Origin: Oceanospirillaceae bacterium
GTDB lineage: Bacteria > Pseudomonadota > Gammaproteobacteria > Pseudomonadales > Oceanobacteraceae
NCBI GenBank assembly: GCA_002723385.1
Contig: PBNY01000016.1
Coordinates: 1-61,704 of the forward strand
Direction of reading: 5' to 3'
Length of the DNA: 61,704 nt
Position 1 is the first letter of the stretch. The number at the start of each line of letters is the position of its first letter. This document shows positions 27,244 to 35,438 of this stretch, one piece after another. The position numbers and the translations under genes were made by a program. Under the pieces are notes generated by a model that searched no databases, had not been told where the DNA came from, and saw only the letters and a program-made list of their open reading frames with translations.

Positions 27244-27495
27244 GTGACCCGTTCAGAAGAAGAGATATCCCGGATTATCGAGATGGCGTGGGAAGATCGA
27301 ACGCCGTTTGAAGCCATTGAACAACAGTTCAACCTCAATGAAAGTCAGGTAATCACGCTGATGCGCAGCCATATGAAGCCCTCCAGCTTCAGAATGTGGC
27401 GGCAGCGCGTCAGTGGCCGAACGACCAAGCATCTGAAGTTGCGCGATCCTGCAATCAGCCGAGCTTACTGCCCAAGCCAATACAAACCGCGCTAA
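27244..27495 (+). CDS. TIGR03643/DUF2805-family protein
   Basis: 83 residues, GTG start with AGAGG upstream. The sequence EEEISRIIEMAWEDRTPFEA followed by a helix-turn-helix-like QFNLNESQVITLMR and SSFRMWRQRVSGRTTKH is the hallmark of this short conserved family. Its function is unknown; the helix-turn-helix-like middle and basic tail suggest nucleic-acid binding. It is often found beside small oxidoreductases in marine Gammaproteobacteria. Here it stands alone between an exported protein and a LysR regulator. Confidence 0.8.
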   Translation: MTRSEEEISRIIEMAWEDRTPFEAIEQQFNLNESQVITLMRSHMKPSSFRMWRQRVSGRTTKHLKLRDPAISRAYCPSQYKPR

Positions 27496-27520
27496 CAGGG
27501 GCTTCCTTGCACCCCAGGGA

Positions 27521-27625
27521 GCGTTCTCAATTAATTAACGCTACCTGTTATCGGTTAAACATTCATCAGGCAAGGCGTTGAATCCAACTGGCTCTCAGCA
27601 GGATCGGTTTACTCATTGAGAACGC
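27521..27625. repeat. Inverted GCGTTCTCAAT pair downstream of the LysR gene
   Basis: GCGTTCTCAAT (27521-27531) and ATTGAGAACGC (27615-27625) are perfect 11-base inverted copies 83 bases apart, just after the LysR stop. The same core occurs upstream of the LysR gene (28511-28520 and, inverted, 28553-28561). The rest of this 133-base gap holds nothing recognisable. Confidence 0.6.
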
Positions 27626-27628
27626 CCT

Positions 27629-28507
27629 CTAGGTCTGATCATCAAACCAGTTTTCCATATATTGAATGCACTGCACGGTTTTCGGAGGTACGAAGTGCCG
27701 GGCCGGGTACAGGGCATAGAGCGTCAGTTGGGGTTTGTGTGAGTTAGGCAGCACTTCCACAACACTGCCGCTGTCCAAGGCCTCCCGGCAGATAAAGTCT
27801 GGTATCAGTCCGATGCCCAGCCCATTTTTGATCACTTCCAGCATGAACACGACGCTGTTGACCTTGAGGGTACCTTGCACAGTGACACCTTCATCCACCG
27901 GCCAGATGTTTTTGCCTTGAAAATAGCTGTAAACAAAGCAGTTATGCTGCCGCAAGTCGGCAGCGCGCGTAACGTCGGGATGTTGTGCCAGGTATTGGGG
28001 TGACGCGCAGACATGGTAGGTGAATTCTGTCACGGGCTTTCCGACGTAGCTGGAATCGAAAGGGCGGCTTGATGCCCGGAATCCGAGATCAAAGCCGCCC
28101 TCAACCAGGTCCACCGATTCATCGCCAAGATGAATATCCAGTTCGATGTCTGGATAGGTTTGCATGAAGTCGGAAAACATACCGGACAGCTCGATAATTC
28201 CTAACGCCATCGGGGCGTTAACCCGGAGTTTGCCTTTGGGCTGGCGCTGCAATTGCTCGGCAAAATTCTCGGCTTCTTCCATTTGTAGCAGGATTTCCCT
28301 GGCTCGCTGGAGATACCCCTCTCCGGCATGGGTGAGCTGGACTCCCCGCGTGGTGCGGTGCAACAGCCGGACTCCAAGGCCATCTTCCAAACGCCGTACT
28401 TCCTTGCTGATCATGGATTTGGAGACGCTCATCTGATCAGCAACTCGTGTGAAGCTTCCCACATCGGCCAGCCGCACAAACAACTGCATGGCTCTGAATT
28501 TATCCAT
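27629..28507 (-). CDS. LysR-family transcriptional regulator
   Basis: 292 residues. The N-terminal winged helix-turn-helix (residues 1-60, FVRLADVGSFTRVADQMSVS and RRLEDGLGVRLLHRTTR) and the LysR substrate-binding domain with QTYPDIELDIHLGD are typical. It belongs to the large AaeR/DsdC-like subgroup that acts on neighbours. It is divergent from a three-gene operon (glutathione-transferase-like, NTF2-like, tautomerase) with 118 bases between starts, and is the likely regulator of that operon. The effector cannot be predicted. Confidence 0.92.
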   Translation of the reverse strand: MDKFRAMQLFVRLADVGSFTRVADQMSVSKSMISKEVRRLEDGLGVRLLHRTTRGVQLTHAGEGYLQRAREILLQMEEAENFAEQLQRQPKGKLRVNAPMALGIIELSGMFSDFMQTYPDIELDIHLGDESVDLVEGGFDLGFRASSRPFDSSYVGKPVTEFTYHVCASPQYLAQHPDVTRAADLRQHNCFVYSYFQGKNIWPVDEGVTVQGTLKVNSVVFMLEVIKNGLGIGLIPDFICREALDSGSVVEVLPNSHKPQLTLYALYPARHFVPPKTVQCIQYMENWFDDQT

Positions 28508-28510
28508 TAT

Positions 28511-28561
28511 GCGTTCTCAAATTGGAAACATGGGGTTTGCATTTTAACGGTTTTTGAGAAC
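28511..28561. promoter_or_regulatory. Candidate LysR operator: GTTCTCAAA / TTTGAGAAC
   Basis: GTTCTCAAA (28513-28521) and TTTGAGAAC (28553-28561) are perfect nine-base inverted copies, 31 bases between arms (about four helical turns centre to centre), in the divergent gap between the LysR gene and the glutathione-transferase-like operon. The same core flanks the 3' side of the LysR gene. Confidence 0.55.
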
Positions 28562-28625
28562 AGCTTAAGCGGTGACACTGCAACGGTCAGTACTGATTCA
28601 TCCCATTTATCAGGAGCACCGAACC

Positions 28626-29234
28626 ATGTACCAACTGTATTCACTCCCCGGCACCTGCGCCAAAGCCACACAAGTGGTTCTGCGAGAACTGCAGCAGGAA
28701 TTCGAGGTCATTCCACGGGACAGCGTGGCGGATTTTCAGGCCATTAACCCGGTCGGAGCGGTCCCTGCGCTGGAAACACCGGACTCTGTGCTTACCGAAG
28801 GCGCCGCGATCTTGCTGCATCTGCTCAAGCGGCATCCAAACCAGCTGATGCCTGCGGAGAACTCCCCGGCATTCTCCAGGGCTGTTGAGAACATGATGTT
28901 TGCCAACGCCACCATGCATCCGGCTTACGGACGCTTGTTCTTTCTCAACGCCCAGGATCTGACGCCGGAGATAAAACAGCAATTGCTCGAATCCGCCGCT
29001 CGCGAGATCAGTCGACTGTGGCACGTGGTGGAACAGAAACTGGAGCGCCAATCCGGTAACGCGATATTCCTCGGCGGCGAACGCTACTCTCCCGCCGATA
29101 TTCTGCTGACGGTCTATTCCGCCTGGGGCGCGTTCTTTCCGGTGGATATTCAAATTGGCCCCAAAGCCCAGCGCATGATCGCGGCCATCACCGAGCTGCC
29201 GACTTTCTTTGATCAACTGGAAACACAGGAGTAA
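28626..29234 (+). CDS. Glutathione S-transferase-family protein
   Basis: 202 residues from the ATG at 28626 (AGGAG upstream). The N-terminal thioredoxin fold begins YQLYSLPGTCAKATQVV, with the cis-Pro motif NPVGAVPALE near residue 43 and the E-G-A-AI motif near residue 60. An all-helical C-terminal domain follows with a FLGGERYSPADILL motif. It likely conjugates or reduces an electrophile using glutathione. First gene of an operon with an NTF2-like protein (gap of four bases) and a 4-oxalocrotonate-tautomerase-like protein, divergent from a LysR regulator. Confidence 0.88.
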   Translation: MYQLYSLPGTCAKATQVVLRELQQEFEVIPRDSVADFQAINPVGAVPALETPDSVLTEGAAILLHLLKRHPNQLMPAENSPAFSRAVENMMFANATMHPAYGRLFFLNAQDLTPEIKQQLLESAAREISRLWHVVEQKLERQSGNAIFLGGERYSPADILLTVYSAWGAFFPVDIQIGPKAQRMIAAITELPTFFDQLETQE

Positions 29235-29238
29235 ACCG

Positions 29239-29619
29239 ATGGAAACGTCTGAAACCGGTGATTTCGACGCCGTGATCCGTTGCCTGAATCAATATTTCGA
29301 AGGCTTGCACACGGCCAATATCGAGCTGCTGGATGCCATTTTCCACGACGACGCGATGCTCAAGGCCCCGGACATGCGACGCAGCAAGCAAGTCTGGCTA
29401 GAGGCCGTGGCATCCCGCGATGTACCGGCGCAACTCGGTCATGGTTTCAATTACCGCATATTGTCTGTGGAGGTGCTTGGCGATCAGGCGATGGCGAAAG
29501 TCTATTGTCCGCTGCTGGGACGCCATTACATCGACTTCCTTGGGCTGCTGAAAGAAAACACCCACTGGAAAATCGTTAACAAAATGTACGCCGACAGCCC
29601 AGATCACGCGGCGCGCTAA
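29239..29619 (+). CDS. NTF2-like (SnoaL/lumazine-binding-type) protein
   Basis: 126 residues from the ATG at 29239, only four bases after the preceding stop. The fold signature of cone-shaped NTF2-like proteins is visible: an N-terminal helix pair (VIRCLNQYFEGLHTANIELLDAIFHDDAML), then four beta strands ending GLLKENTHWKIVNKMY. Such proteins bind small hydrophobic ligands and include isomerases and dehydratases. The substrate is unknown; it is probably part of the same detoxification or degradation step as its operon partners. Confidence 0.75.
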   Translation: METSETGDFDAVIRCLNQYFEGLHTANIELLDAIFHDDAMLKAPDMRRSKQVWLEAVASRDVPAQLGHGFNYRILSVEVLGDQAMAKVYCPLLGRHYIDFLGLLKENTHWKIVNKMYADSPDHAAR

Positions 29620-29656
29620 CCCCCATAAACCGTTCATATATCAGAGAGGAATCAAC

Positions 29657-29863
29657 ATGCCTTACGTCAATATCAGGGTGACTGACGACGATGTCACCGC
29701 AGAACAGAAAGCCGCGCTGATCAAGGGCACCACCCAGCTACTCGTTGATGTGCTGGACAAGGACCCCGCAGCCACCATGGTGGTGATTGATGAAGTCAAT
29801 CCAGACAACTGGGGACTGGGGTTTGATCAGGTCAGCGAGTTACGAGCCAGACGTCAGGGGTGA
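29657..29863 (+). CDS. 4-oxalocrotonate tautomerase-family protein
   Basis: 68 residues. Removal of the initiator Met exposes Pro1 (MPYVNIRVTDD), the catalytic base of the family. TMVVIDEVNPDNWGLG is the conserved middle segment seen in the YwhB/4-OT-like branch. It would interconvert keto and enol forms of a small acid. AGAGG lies ten bases before the ATG. It ends the operon with GST-like and NTF2-like genes. A strong hairpin follows its stop. Confidence 0.85.
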   Translation: MPYVNIRVTDDDVTAEQKAALIKGTTQLLVDVLDKDPAATMVVIDEVNPDNWGLGFDQVSELRARRQG

Positions 29864-29895
29864 TTTCTGACGGTCAAAGCTCGAGATCACAATCT

Positions 29896-29927
29896 CTCCC
29901 ACAGCTGCACTTTCCTGGCTGTGGGAG
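29896..29927. terminator. Hairpin between convergent tautomerase and creA genes
   Basis: CTCCCACAGC (29896-29905), 12-base loop, GCTGTGGGAG (29918-29927). Ten perfect pairs but no T-run, so a terminator role is inferred from position between convergent genes. Confidence 0.5.
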
Positions 29928-29952
29928 GGAATTGGTTCCCGAGTCAATCCTG

Positions 29953-30450
29953 TTATTTAACGGTGTTACCCAGCGGTGATTGCCACGCCTGAATCGGCAC
30001 AGTGGAAATGCTGTTTTTCGGGGAACCGTCGACCAGCTTGTCGGAGTACACCAGATAAATCAGGGTGTTACGTTTCTGATCCATAAAACGCACCACCTGC
30101 ATGCTCTTGAACAGCAGCGACGTACGTTTGTTGAAGACTTTTTCGCCATCCTTGAACTGTTCCTTGATACGGATCGGGCCAATCTGACGACAGGCGATGG
30201 AGGCGTCCGAAGTATCTTCGGCCAGTCCCAGCGAACCACTCAGGCCACCGGTTTTGGCACGGCTGAGATGACAGGTCACACCTTCTATTTTTGGATCATC
30301 GAACGCTTCGATGACGATCTTGTGGTTGGCACCAATCAGTTTGAACGCGGTGTCCACTTCAGCAATTTTTTCGGCAGAGACAGGCGCAGCCAGCATCAGT
30401 GCACTGACGCCCGCGACGCAAACAGCAGACAGTTTTTTCAGGATTTTCAC
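29953..30450 (-). CDS. creA: CreA family periplasmic protein
   Basis: 165 residues from a GTG with GGAG seven bases upstream. A signal peptide ([20 protein letters not shown]) is followed by the CreA domain, with the hallmark [20 protein letters not shown] and two Cys that could pair ([15 protein letters not shown]). CreA is a conserved but functionally unknown exported protein of proteobacteria. It lies immediately downstream of the response regulator on the same strand (gap 72 bases), but likely has its own start; any link with the two-component system is inference. Confidence 0.9.
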   Translation of the reverse strand: MKILKKLSAVCVAGVSALMLAAPVSAEKIAEVDTAFKLIGANHKIVIEAFDDPKIEGVTCHLSRAKTGGLSGSLGLAEDTSDASIACRQIGPIRIKEQFKDGEKVFNKRTSLLFKSMQVVRFMDQKRNTLIYLVYSDKLVDGSPKNSISTVPIQAWQSPLGNTVK

Positions 30451-30522
30451 TTCAACACTCCGGTTAATCCATTGAGAAACGAGCCGAGCATAGCCCAGTA
30501 TGATGACGATTGCTCAGAGGAG

Positions 30523-31224
30523 TCAGTACCATTCCACCGCCGTGGCCAGGATGTATCCAGCGCCGTATACGGTTTTGATGATACGCGGCTCTCTGGGGTC
30601 GGATTCAAGTTTCTTGCGCAGCCGTGACATACGCGAATCAATGCTGCGGTCATAGGGAATGGTTTGATCACCCAGCAGTCGATCACGCGAAAGAATCTGT
30701 TGCGGTGTGCGCAACAGCGTCCCCAGCAAGTCGCCTTCGGCAGCGCTGAGTGTCAGCTCATCGCCGTTATCACGCAACAATGTCAGTGTTGCCGGATTAA
30801 AGCGCCAGTCAGCAAACCGAGCTTGCTTTGGCGTCTCCGTCAATGGCTGGTCTTGTCCGAGGCGACGCAGCAAGCTGTGCACACGAGCAATCAATTCACG
30901 GGGTTCAAAGGGCTTGGTGATGTAGTCGTCGGCGCCCAATTCCAGCCCCATCACCCGATCCGGCAGACTGCCGCGCCCAGACAAGATCAACACGCCAATG
31001 CCCTTGTGGCTGGCCAGCTCACGAACCAGCGCCATGCCGTCCATATCAGGCAGCCCCAGATCGATGATGCACACCTTCGGTGCCTCACGCCGGATCGCCT
31101 GCAATGCGTGTGCTCCGGTACAGAAGGAGCGCAGGTTAAAACCAAAATCACCCAGTTTCCGGCTGATCAGATCACACACATCCTGATCATCATCGATCAC
31201 GTATATCAGATCATTACTACTCAT
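30523..31224 (-). CDS. OmpR-family response regulator
   Basis: 233 residues. The receiver domain has the acidic pair in IDDDQD, the phosphoacceptor Asp55 in CIIDLGLPDMDG, and Lys in YITKPFEPREL. The C-terminal winged helix (LTLSAAEGDLLGTLL ... SRMSRLRKKLE ... IKTVYGAGYIL) binds DNA. Its start overlaps the stop of the hybrid kinase by eight bases, so the two are co-translated. It probably controls the divergently transcribed binding-protein/acyl-CoA-ligase pair. Confidence 0.93.
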   Translation of the reverse strand: MSSNDLIYVIDDDQDVCDLISRKLGDFGFNLRSFCTGAHALQAIRREAPKVCIIDLGLPDMDGMALVRELASHKGIGVLILSGRGSLPDRVMGLELGADDYITKPFEPRELIARVHSLLRRLGQDQPLTETPKQARFADWRFNPATLTLLRDNGDELTLSAAEGDLLGTLLRTPQQILSRDRLLGDQTIPYDRSIDSRMSRLRKKLESDPREPRIIKTVYGAGYILATAVEWY

Positions 31225-34036
31225 GGTGGTGATCCTGCTGCTTGTCGTTGATGTTGCTATCCTGGTGGCAAGCCTTGATCAGTTGCTGTGCCAGCGCCTC
31301 TTTCTCGAATGGCTTGTGCAAGATAACCCAGCCCGCATTTTGCTCCTGTTGCTGATACAGCGGATTGCCACTGATCACCACCACAGGCGCTTGCGGTTTG
31401 CGGCTGCGCATCAGTCGCGCCAGGCCAAAGCCATTCAGCGCACCGGGCATATCAATGTCGGTAACCAGGCCGTCGATGTCTGGCAGAGAACGAATCAGCT
31501 GCTCGGCTTCATCAGCATCCGATGCTTCCAGCAGTGAATAACCCAGGCTGATCAGTTGATCCCGAATCACCGAGCGCACATCGCGGTCATCTTCCACCAG
31601 CAACAACAGCCGGTTCTGATCCGTAACGACAGCCGCCGTATTCAATGAGGATGCAGAATCCATCACCACGTCGTGCGTTACTGCTGGCAACAACAGAGCG
31701 ACCGAAGCGCCGCCCTCTGGCCGGTTTACAATCCGTATATAACCTTTGGACTGCTTGATAAAGCCATACACCATACTCAACCCCAGCCCGGAGCCTTTAC
31801 CCACCCGTTTGGTGGTGAAGAAGGGTTCGAACGCCTGTCCAAGCGCTTCATCGCTGAATCCTTCACCGGTGTCATTGACCTGAATTTCAATGTAATCGCC
31901 GTCCGCTACCGGCTCATCAAAACCCTCGGCCTGATCGGCATGAACCCGGCGTAAATGAAACTCGATCTGCCCTCCGGCAGGCATGGCATCTCGGGCATTA
32001 AAGGCCAGATTCACCAGGGCGTTTTCGAGTTGCCCCGGATCAACAAACAGACATTCATCAGCGTCAACCTGCTGGCGCACGCGGATATCACAAGGCAAGG
32101 AGCTGGACAGCAATTCCACCGTGTCGTGCAACAGTGATGGCAACGCCACACACGATGGCACCAATGCCTGACGACGGGAGAATGCCAGCAACCGCGAGGT
32201 AATATCCGCTCCTCGCCGTGATGCCCGAATCGCCGGAGCCAGATAACGCCCCAGCCCGTCGGTATCGGCAAAACGCTCCTCCGCTGCCACCAGATTGCCG
32301 AGAATCACCGCCAGCAGATTGTTGAAGTCATGCGCCAACCCACCCGCCAGTTGACCGGCGGCGCTGATGCGCTGGGCTTCGGTCAGACGGCGCTCGGATT
32401 CCTTCTCGGCGGTGATGTCCAGCGACAGGTTCAGTACGCCAATCAGCTCGCCATCGGCGTTGATGTCTGGCAACAAGGTGCGTTTGGTGATCAGCTCCTT
32501 GCCATCGCGCTCGAAGCGGTATTCAAAACTGACTTCTTCACCGGCCAGACAACGCGTGATCCACGGCTGAATAATATCGAGCATATCCGGTTCAATCACC
32601 GTGTGAATGTGCTGGCCAATCAAGCGTTCCTTGTCGCTGCCAAACAAATCGGCGTAGCCCTGATTCACAAACAGGTAGTGCAATGAGTCATCCAGATAGG
32701 CGATCTGCGCGGGCAAGGCATCGAGAATCAGGCGTTGGCGCTCCTCCAGCCGCGCCAGCTCATGGGTACGCTCCTGTACCTTGGTGTCGAGGTGTTCGAT
32801 GTTGCTGCGCAGCCTTTGCACCATGGTGTCGAAGGTGTGGGCCAGAATGCCCAGTTCGTCGTCACGCCGAATGCCACTGCGAGCGGTCAGATCGCCACCG
32901 CGCACACGCTCGGCGGTGCTCGCCAACTGTTTGACCGGCTCGATGATGCGATGGATAAACACCATCGCCAGCACCAGCGCCAGCACAATCGAGATCACGG
33001 CAATGGTCAGAATGCGCTGGCTCAGCACCAGCGAGCTGTGCCGCAACTCATCCACGTACACCGACGAGCAGATGTACCAGCCGAAGCCTTCCATCGAGCG
33101 CACCAGCGAGATCTTGTCATAGACGTAGTTGCCCGGATCAGCCGGGCTGTCCCATTTGTAGTGCAGCTCCTGACCGGTATCGGCAATCTCGATCAGCTCT
33201 TCGATTATCGGGCGCCCCGACGACGGATTGATCAGCACCAGTGCATTGGTCTGGTCAATATTCGGATTGGGATGCGCCAACAAATGGCCGTCGGAATCAA
33301 AAATATAGAGATAACCCGTCTTGGCGACCCGGATTTCGCTCAGCGCCTGACGCACTTCCTGAATCGCGGTTTGCTTGCGGCTCTGAACCTCTGCTTCCAG
33401 ATCATCCAGATACAAACCGCTGCCAATCACAAAGCCCCACTGCGGAAAGTTTTTCACGTAGGACAACTTGTCGACCGCCTCACCCTGACGCAGCCGTTGC
33501 CATTGATACTGATAGAAGCCCTCGCCGTCCCGAATCGCCGAATCAATCACTTCTCGCACGATCGTGCTCTGGTCACGGTTGTCCGTCTGGGAGATGTCAA
33601 ATCCCTGAAAACGCGGATCAGGATGCGACAGCAAGGTGGCGTGGTGGTCGGCAATCCAGACGTAGCCATCGTCGTCGTACTGGAAGTGTCGCAACTGGCG
33701 GAACAGTTTGGCTAACGCCTGATCGGCAGGCATACCGTCGGCCTCAGCCTGCTCCAGCGACGTGTGAATGTGCGATTCGGTCAGCGCCACCACCGCTTCC
33801 AAACGGCGTTTGTGCGCTTCCAGCGCCTGGGTGCGATAGCTCTCCAGATTGGAATACATCTTGTTGGCAAGCTGAAACACGTTGTGCAGCGCCAACCGGG
33901 CGGAATTGCGCTCGATTTCGTAGACGTGACTCTGGATCAGCGGCACAGAATAGAGATACACGGCCACAAACATCACCGCGATGGTCATCAGAATCACCCA
34001 GAAAAAGCGACTCACCAGGCGGGTACCGGACATCAT
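31217..34036 (-). CDS. Hybrid sensor histidine kinase with double Cache, HAMP, PAS, kinase and receiver domains
   Basis: 939 residues. One transmembrane helix at residues about 8-32; two consecutive Cache_2-type periplasmic domains (about 70-220 and 225-340, with FQYDDDGYVWIADHH, FPQWGFVIGSGLY, TGYLYIFDSDGHLLAHPNP); a second helix near 345-365; HAMP (about 365-415); PAS (about 435-555); HisKA with phospho-His near residue 569 in LAGGLAHDFNNLLAVI; HATPase with GKGSGLGLSMVYGF; and a C-terminal receiver (Asp near residue 859). Cache sensors usually bind small acids or amines. Double-receiver wiring (its own receiver plus the OmpR protein) permits a phosphorelay or competition. It is divergent from the binding-protein gene at 34224. 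Confidence 0.92.
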   Translation of the reverse strand: MMSGTRLVSRFFWVILMTIAVMFVAVYLYSVPLIQSHVYEIERNSARLALHNVFQLANKMYSNLESYRTQALEAHKRRLEAVVALTESHIHTSLEQAEADGMPADQALAKLFRQLRHFQYDDDGYVWIADHHATLLSHPDPRFQGFDISQTDNRDQSTIVREVIDSAIRDGEGFYQYQWQRLRQGEAVDKLSYVKNFPQWGFVIGSGLYLDDLEAEVQSRKQTAIQEVRQALSEIRVAKTGYLYIFDSDGHLLAHPNPNIDQTNALVLINPSSGRPIIEELIEIADTGQELHYKWDSPADPGNYVYDKISLVRSMEGFGWYICSSVYVDELRHSSLVLSQRILTIAVISIVLALVLAMVFIHRIIEPVKQLASTAERVRGGDLTARSGIRRDDELGILAHTFDTMVQRLRSNIEHLDTKVQERTHELARLEERQRLILDALPAQIAYLDDSLHYLFVNQGYADLFGSDKERLIGQHIHTVIEPDMLDIIQPWITRCLAGEEVSFEYRFERDGKELITKRTLLPDINADGELIGVLNLSLDITAEKESERRLTEAQRISAAGQLAGGLAHDFNNLLAVILGNLVAAEERFADTDGLGRYLAPAIRASRRGADITSRLLAFSRRQALVPSCVALPSLLHDTVELLSSSLPCDIRVRQQVDADECLFVDPGQLENALVNLAFNARDAMPAGGQIEFHLRRVHADQAEGFDEPVADGDYIEIQVNDTGEGFSDEALGQAFEPFFTTKRVGKGSGLGLSMVYGFIKQSKGYIRIVNRPEGGASVALLLPAVTHDVVMDSASSLNTAAVVTDQNRLLLLVEDDRDVRSVIRDQLISLGYSLLEASDADEAEQLIRSLPDIDGLVTDIDMPGALNGFGLARLMRSRKPQAPVVVISGNPLYQQQEQNAGWVILHKPFEKEALAQQLIKACHQDSNINDKQQDHHHE

Positions 34037-34223
34037 TCAACAACAACTCCCAGAAGCTTTGTCGCAGTCTAAAGCCTGCGCAGCGGGAAATCTGCCAACA
34101 CACACATTTCGGTGCATTTGTGGCAAACACTGGCGAGATTTGTGCGCTTGACTGATGAACACAACAGCGGCCATCGAGCTGCGGCAATAACAATAACAAC
34201 GTTACTTCTGGAGAATGATTCTC

Positions 34224-35426
34224 ATGACCAAACCTTCCCTGCTTCTGACCGCTGCAGTTTCCATGGCAATGACAGCGTCGTTTGCCCAGGCCAAAGGCAT
34301 TTCTGACAACAAGGTCAAAATTGGCGTACTGGGCGATATGGGCGGTGTTTACGCCGATGTCTGCGGCCCTGGCTGTGTCACCGCTGCCAAAATGGCGATT
34401 GAGGATTTTGGCGGCAAGGTGCTGGGCAAGCCGATTGAACTGGTCAGCGCCGACGATCAGAACAAGCCGGATGTCGGTTCTGCCAAGGTGCGTGAATGGG
34501 TTGAGAATCAGGAAGTCGACGCTGTAACCGGTCTGGTGGCTTCGTCAGTCACAGGTGCGGTCACCAAGGTACTGGGCGATGCCAAAAAGCTGGCTTTAAT
34601 CAGTGGTTCTGCTTCCCACGCATTCACCACCAAAGCCTGCAGCCCGTACAACGCCCACTGGACATATAACGTGGTGGCTCTGGCTCAGGGCACCGTGTTG
34701 CCGATGGTGAAATCTGGCAAAAAGAACTGGTTCTTCATCACTGCTGATTACGCCTTTGGCCACGCACTGGAAAAAGTCGCCACCGGCGTGATCAACAAGA
34801 ACGGCGGCAAGGTCGTCGGTTCCGTGCGCGTACCGCTGGGCACCACAGACTTCTCTTCCTACGTGTTACAGGCCCAGTCCTCCGGTGCGGATGTGGTGGC
34901 ACTGGCCAACGCGGGTGGCGACTTCGTCAACTCGCTGAAAACCGCGTCCGAGTTTGGTCTCACCGAGATGGTGGACGTGGCCGGTTTGCTGGTGTTTATC
35001 CAGAACGCCAAGGCACTCGACCCGGCCATTGCCGCCGGTATGAAGCTGACCACCGGCTTCTACTGGAACTACGACGACGCCACTCGTCAGTGGTCAGCTC
35101 GCTTCAAGGAACGTCATGGCAGCGTGCCTTCCATGGCCCACGCCGGTGTCTACTCGGTCACCATGCATTATCTGAACGCCATCAAGAGCACCGGCACCGA
35201 CGATGCCGACACGGTGATGGCAGCCATGAAACAAACCCGCCCGGATGATTTCTTCGCCCGCAACGCCACCCTGCGTGCCGATGGCCGTATGGTTCACGAC
35301 ATGTATCAGGTACGCATCAAGGCAGCCGACGAGCGCAAGAACGACGACGATGTGTTTGCCGTCGAGCAGGTGATTCCGGGCGATCAGGCATTCAACCCGA
35401 TGATGCCGCAGTGTGAATTCAAGTAA
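34224..35426 (+). CDS. ABC-type branched-chain-amino-acid-like substrate-binding protein
   Basis: 400 residues from the ATG at 34224, with GGAG ten bases upstream; the ATG at 34215 is too close to it. A signal peptide ends in SFAQA. The mature chain begins VKIGVLGDMGGVYADVCGPG, the type-1 periplasmic-binding fold start, and runs through the whole Peripla_BP_6 length. No permease or ATPase gene is nearby. Next on the strand, 12 bases away, is an acyl-CoA ligase. A binding protein plus acyl-CoA ligase pair beside a Cache two-component system suggests detection and uptake of an organic acid. It may serve as a receptor partner of the kinase rather than a transporter part. Confidence 0.85.
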   Translation: MTKPSLLLTAAVSMAMTASFAQAKGISDNKVKIGVLGDMGGVYADVCGPGCVTAAKMAIEDFGGKVLGKPIELVSADDQNKPDVGSAKVREWVENQEVDAVTGLVASSVTGAVTKVLGDAKKLALISGSASHAFTTKACSPYNAHWTYNVVALAQGTVLPMVKSGKKNWFFITADYAFGHALEKVATGVINKNGGKVVGSVRVPLGTTDFSSYVLQAQSSGADVVALANAGGDFVNSLKTASEFGLTEMVDVAGLLVFIQNAKALDPAIAAGMKLTTGFYWNYDDATRQWSARFKERHGSVPSMAHAGVYSVTMHYLNAIKSTGTDDADTVMAAMKQTRPDDFFARNATLRADGRMVHDMYQVRIKAADERKNDDDVFAVEQVIPGDQAFNPMMPQCEFK

Positions 35427-35438
35427 GGGAACATTGAT

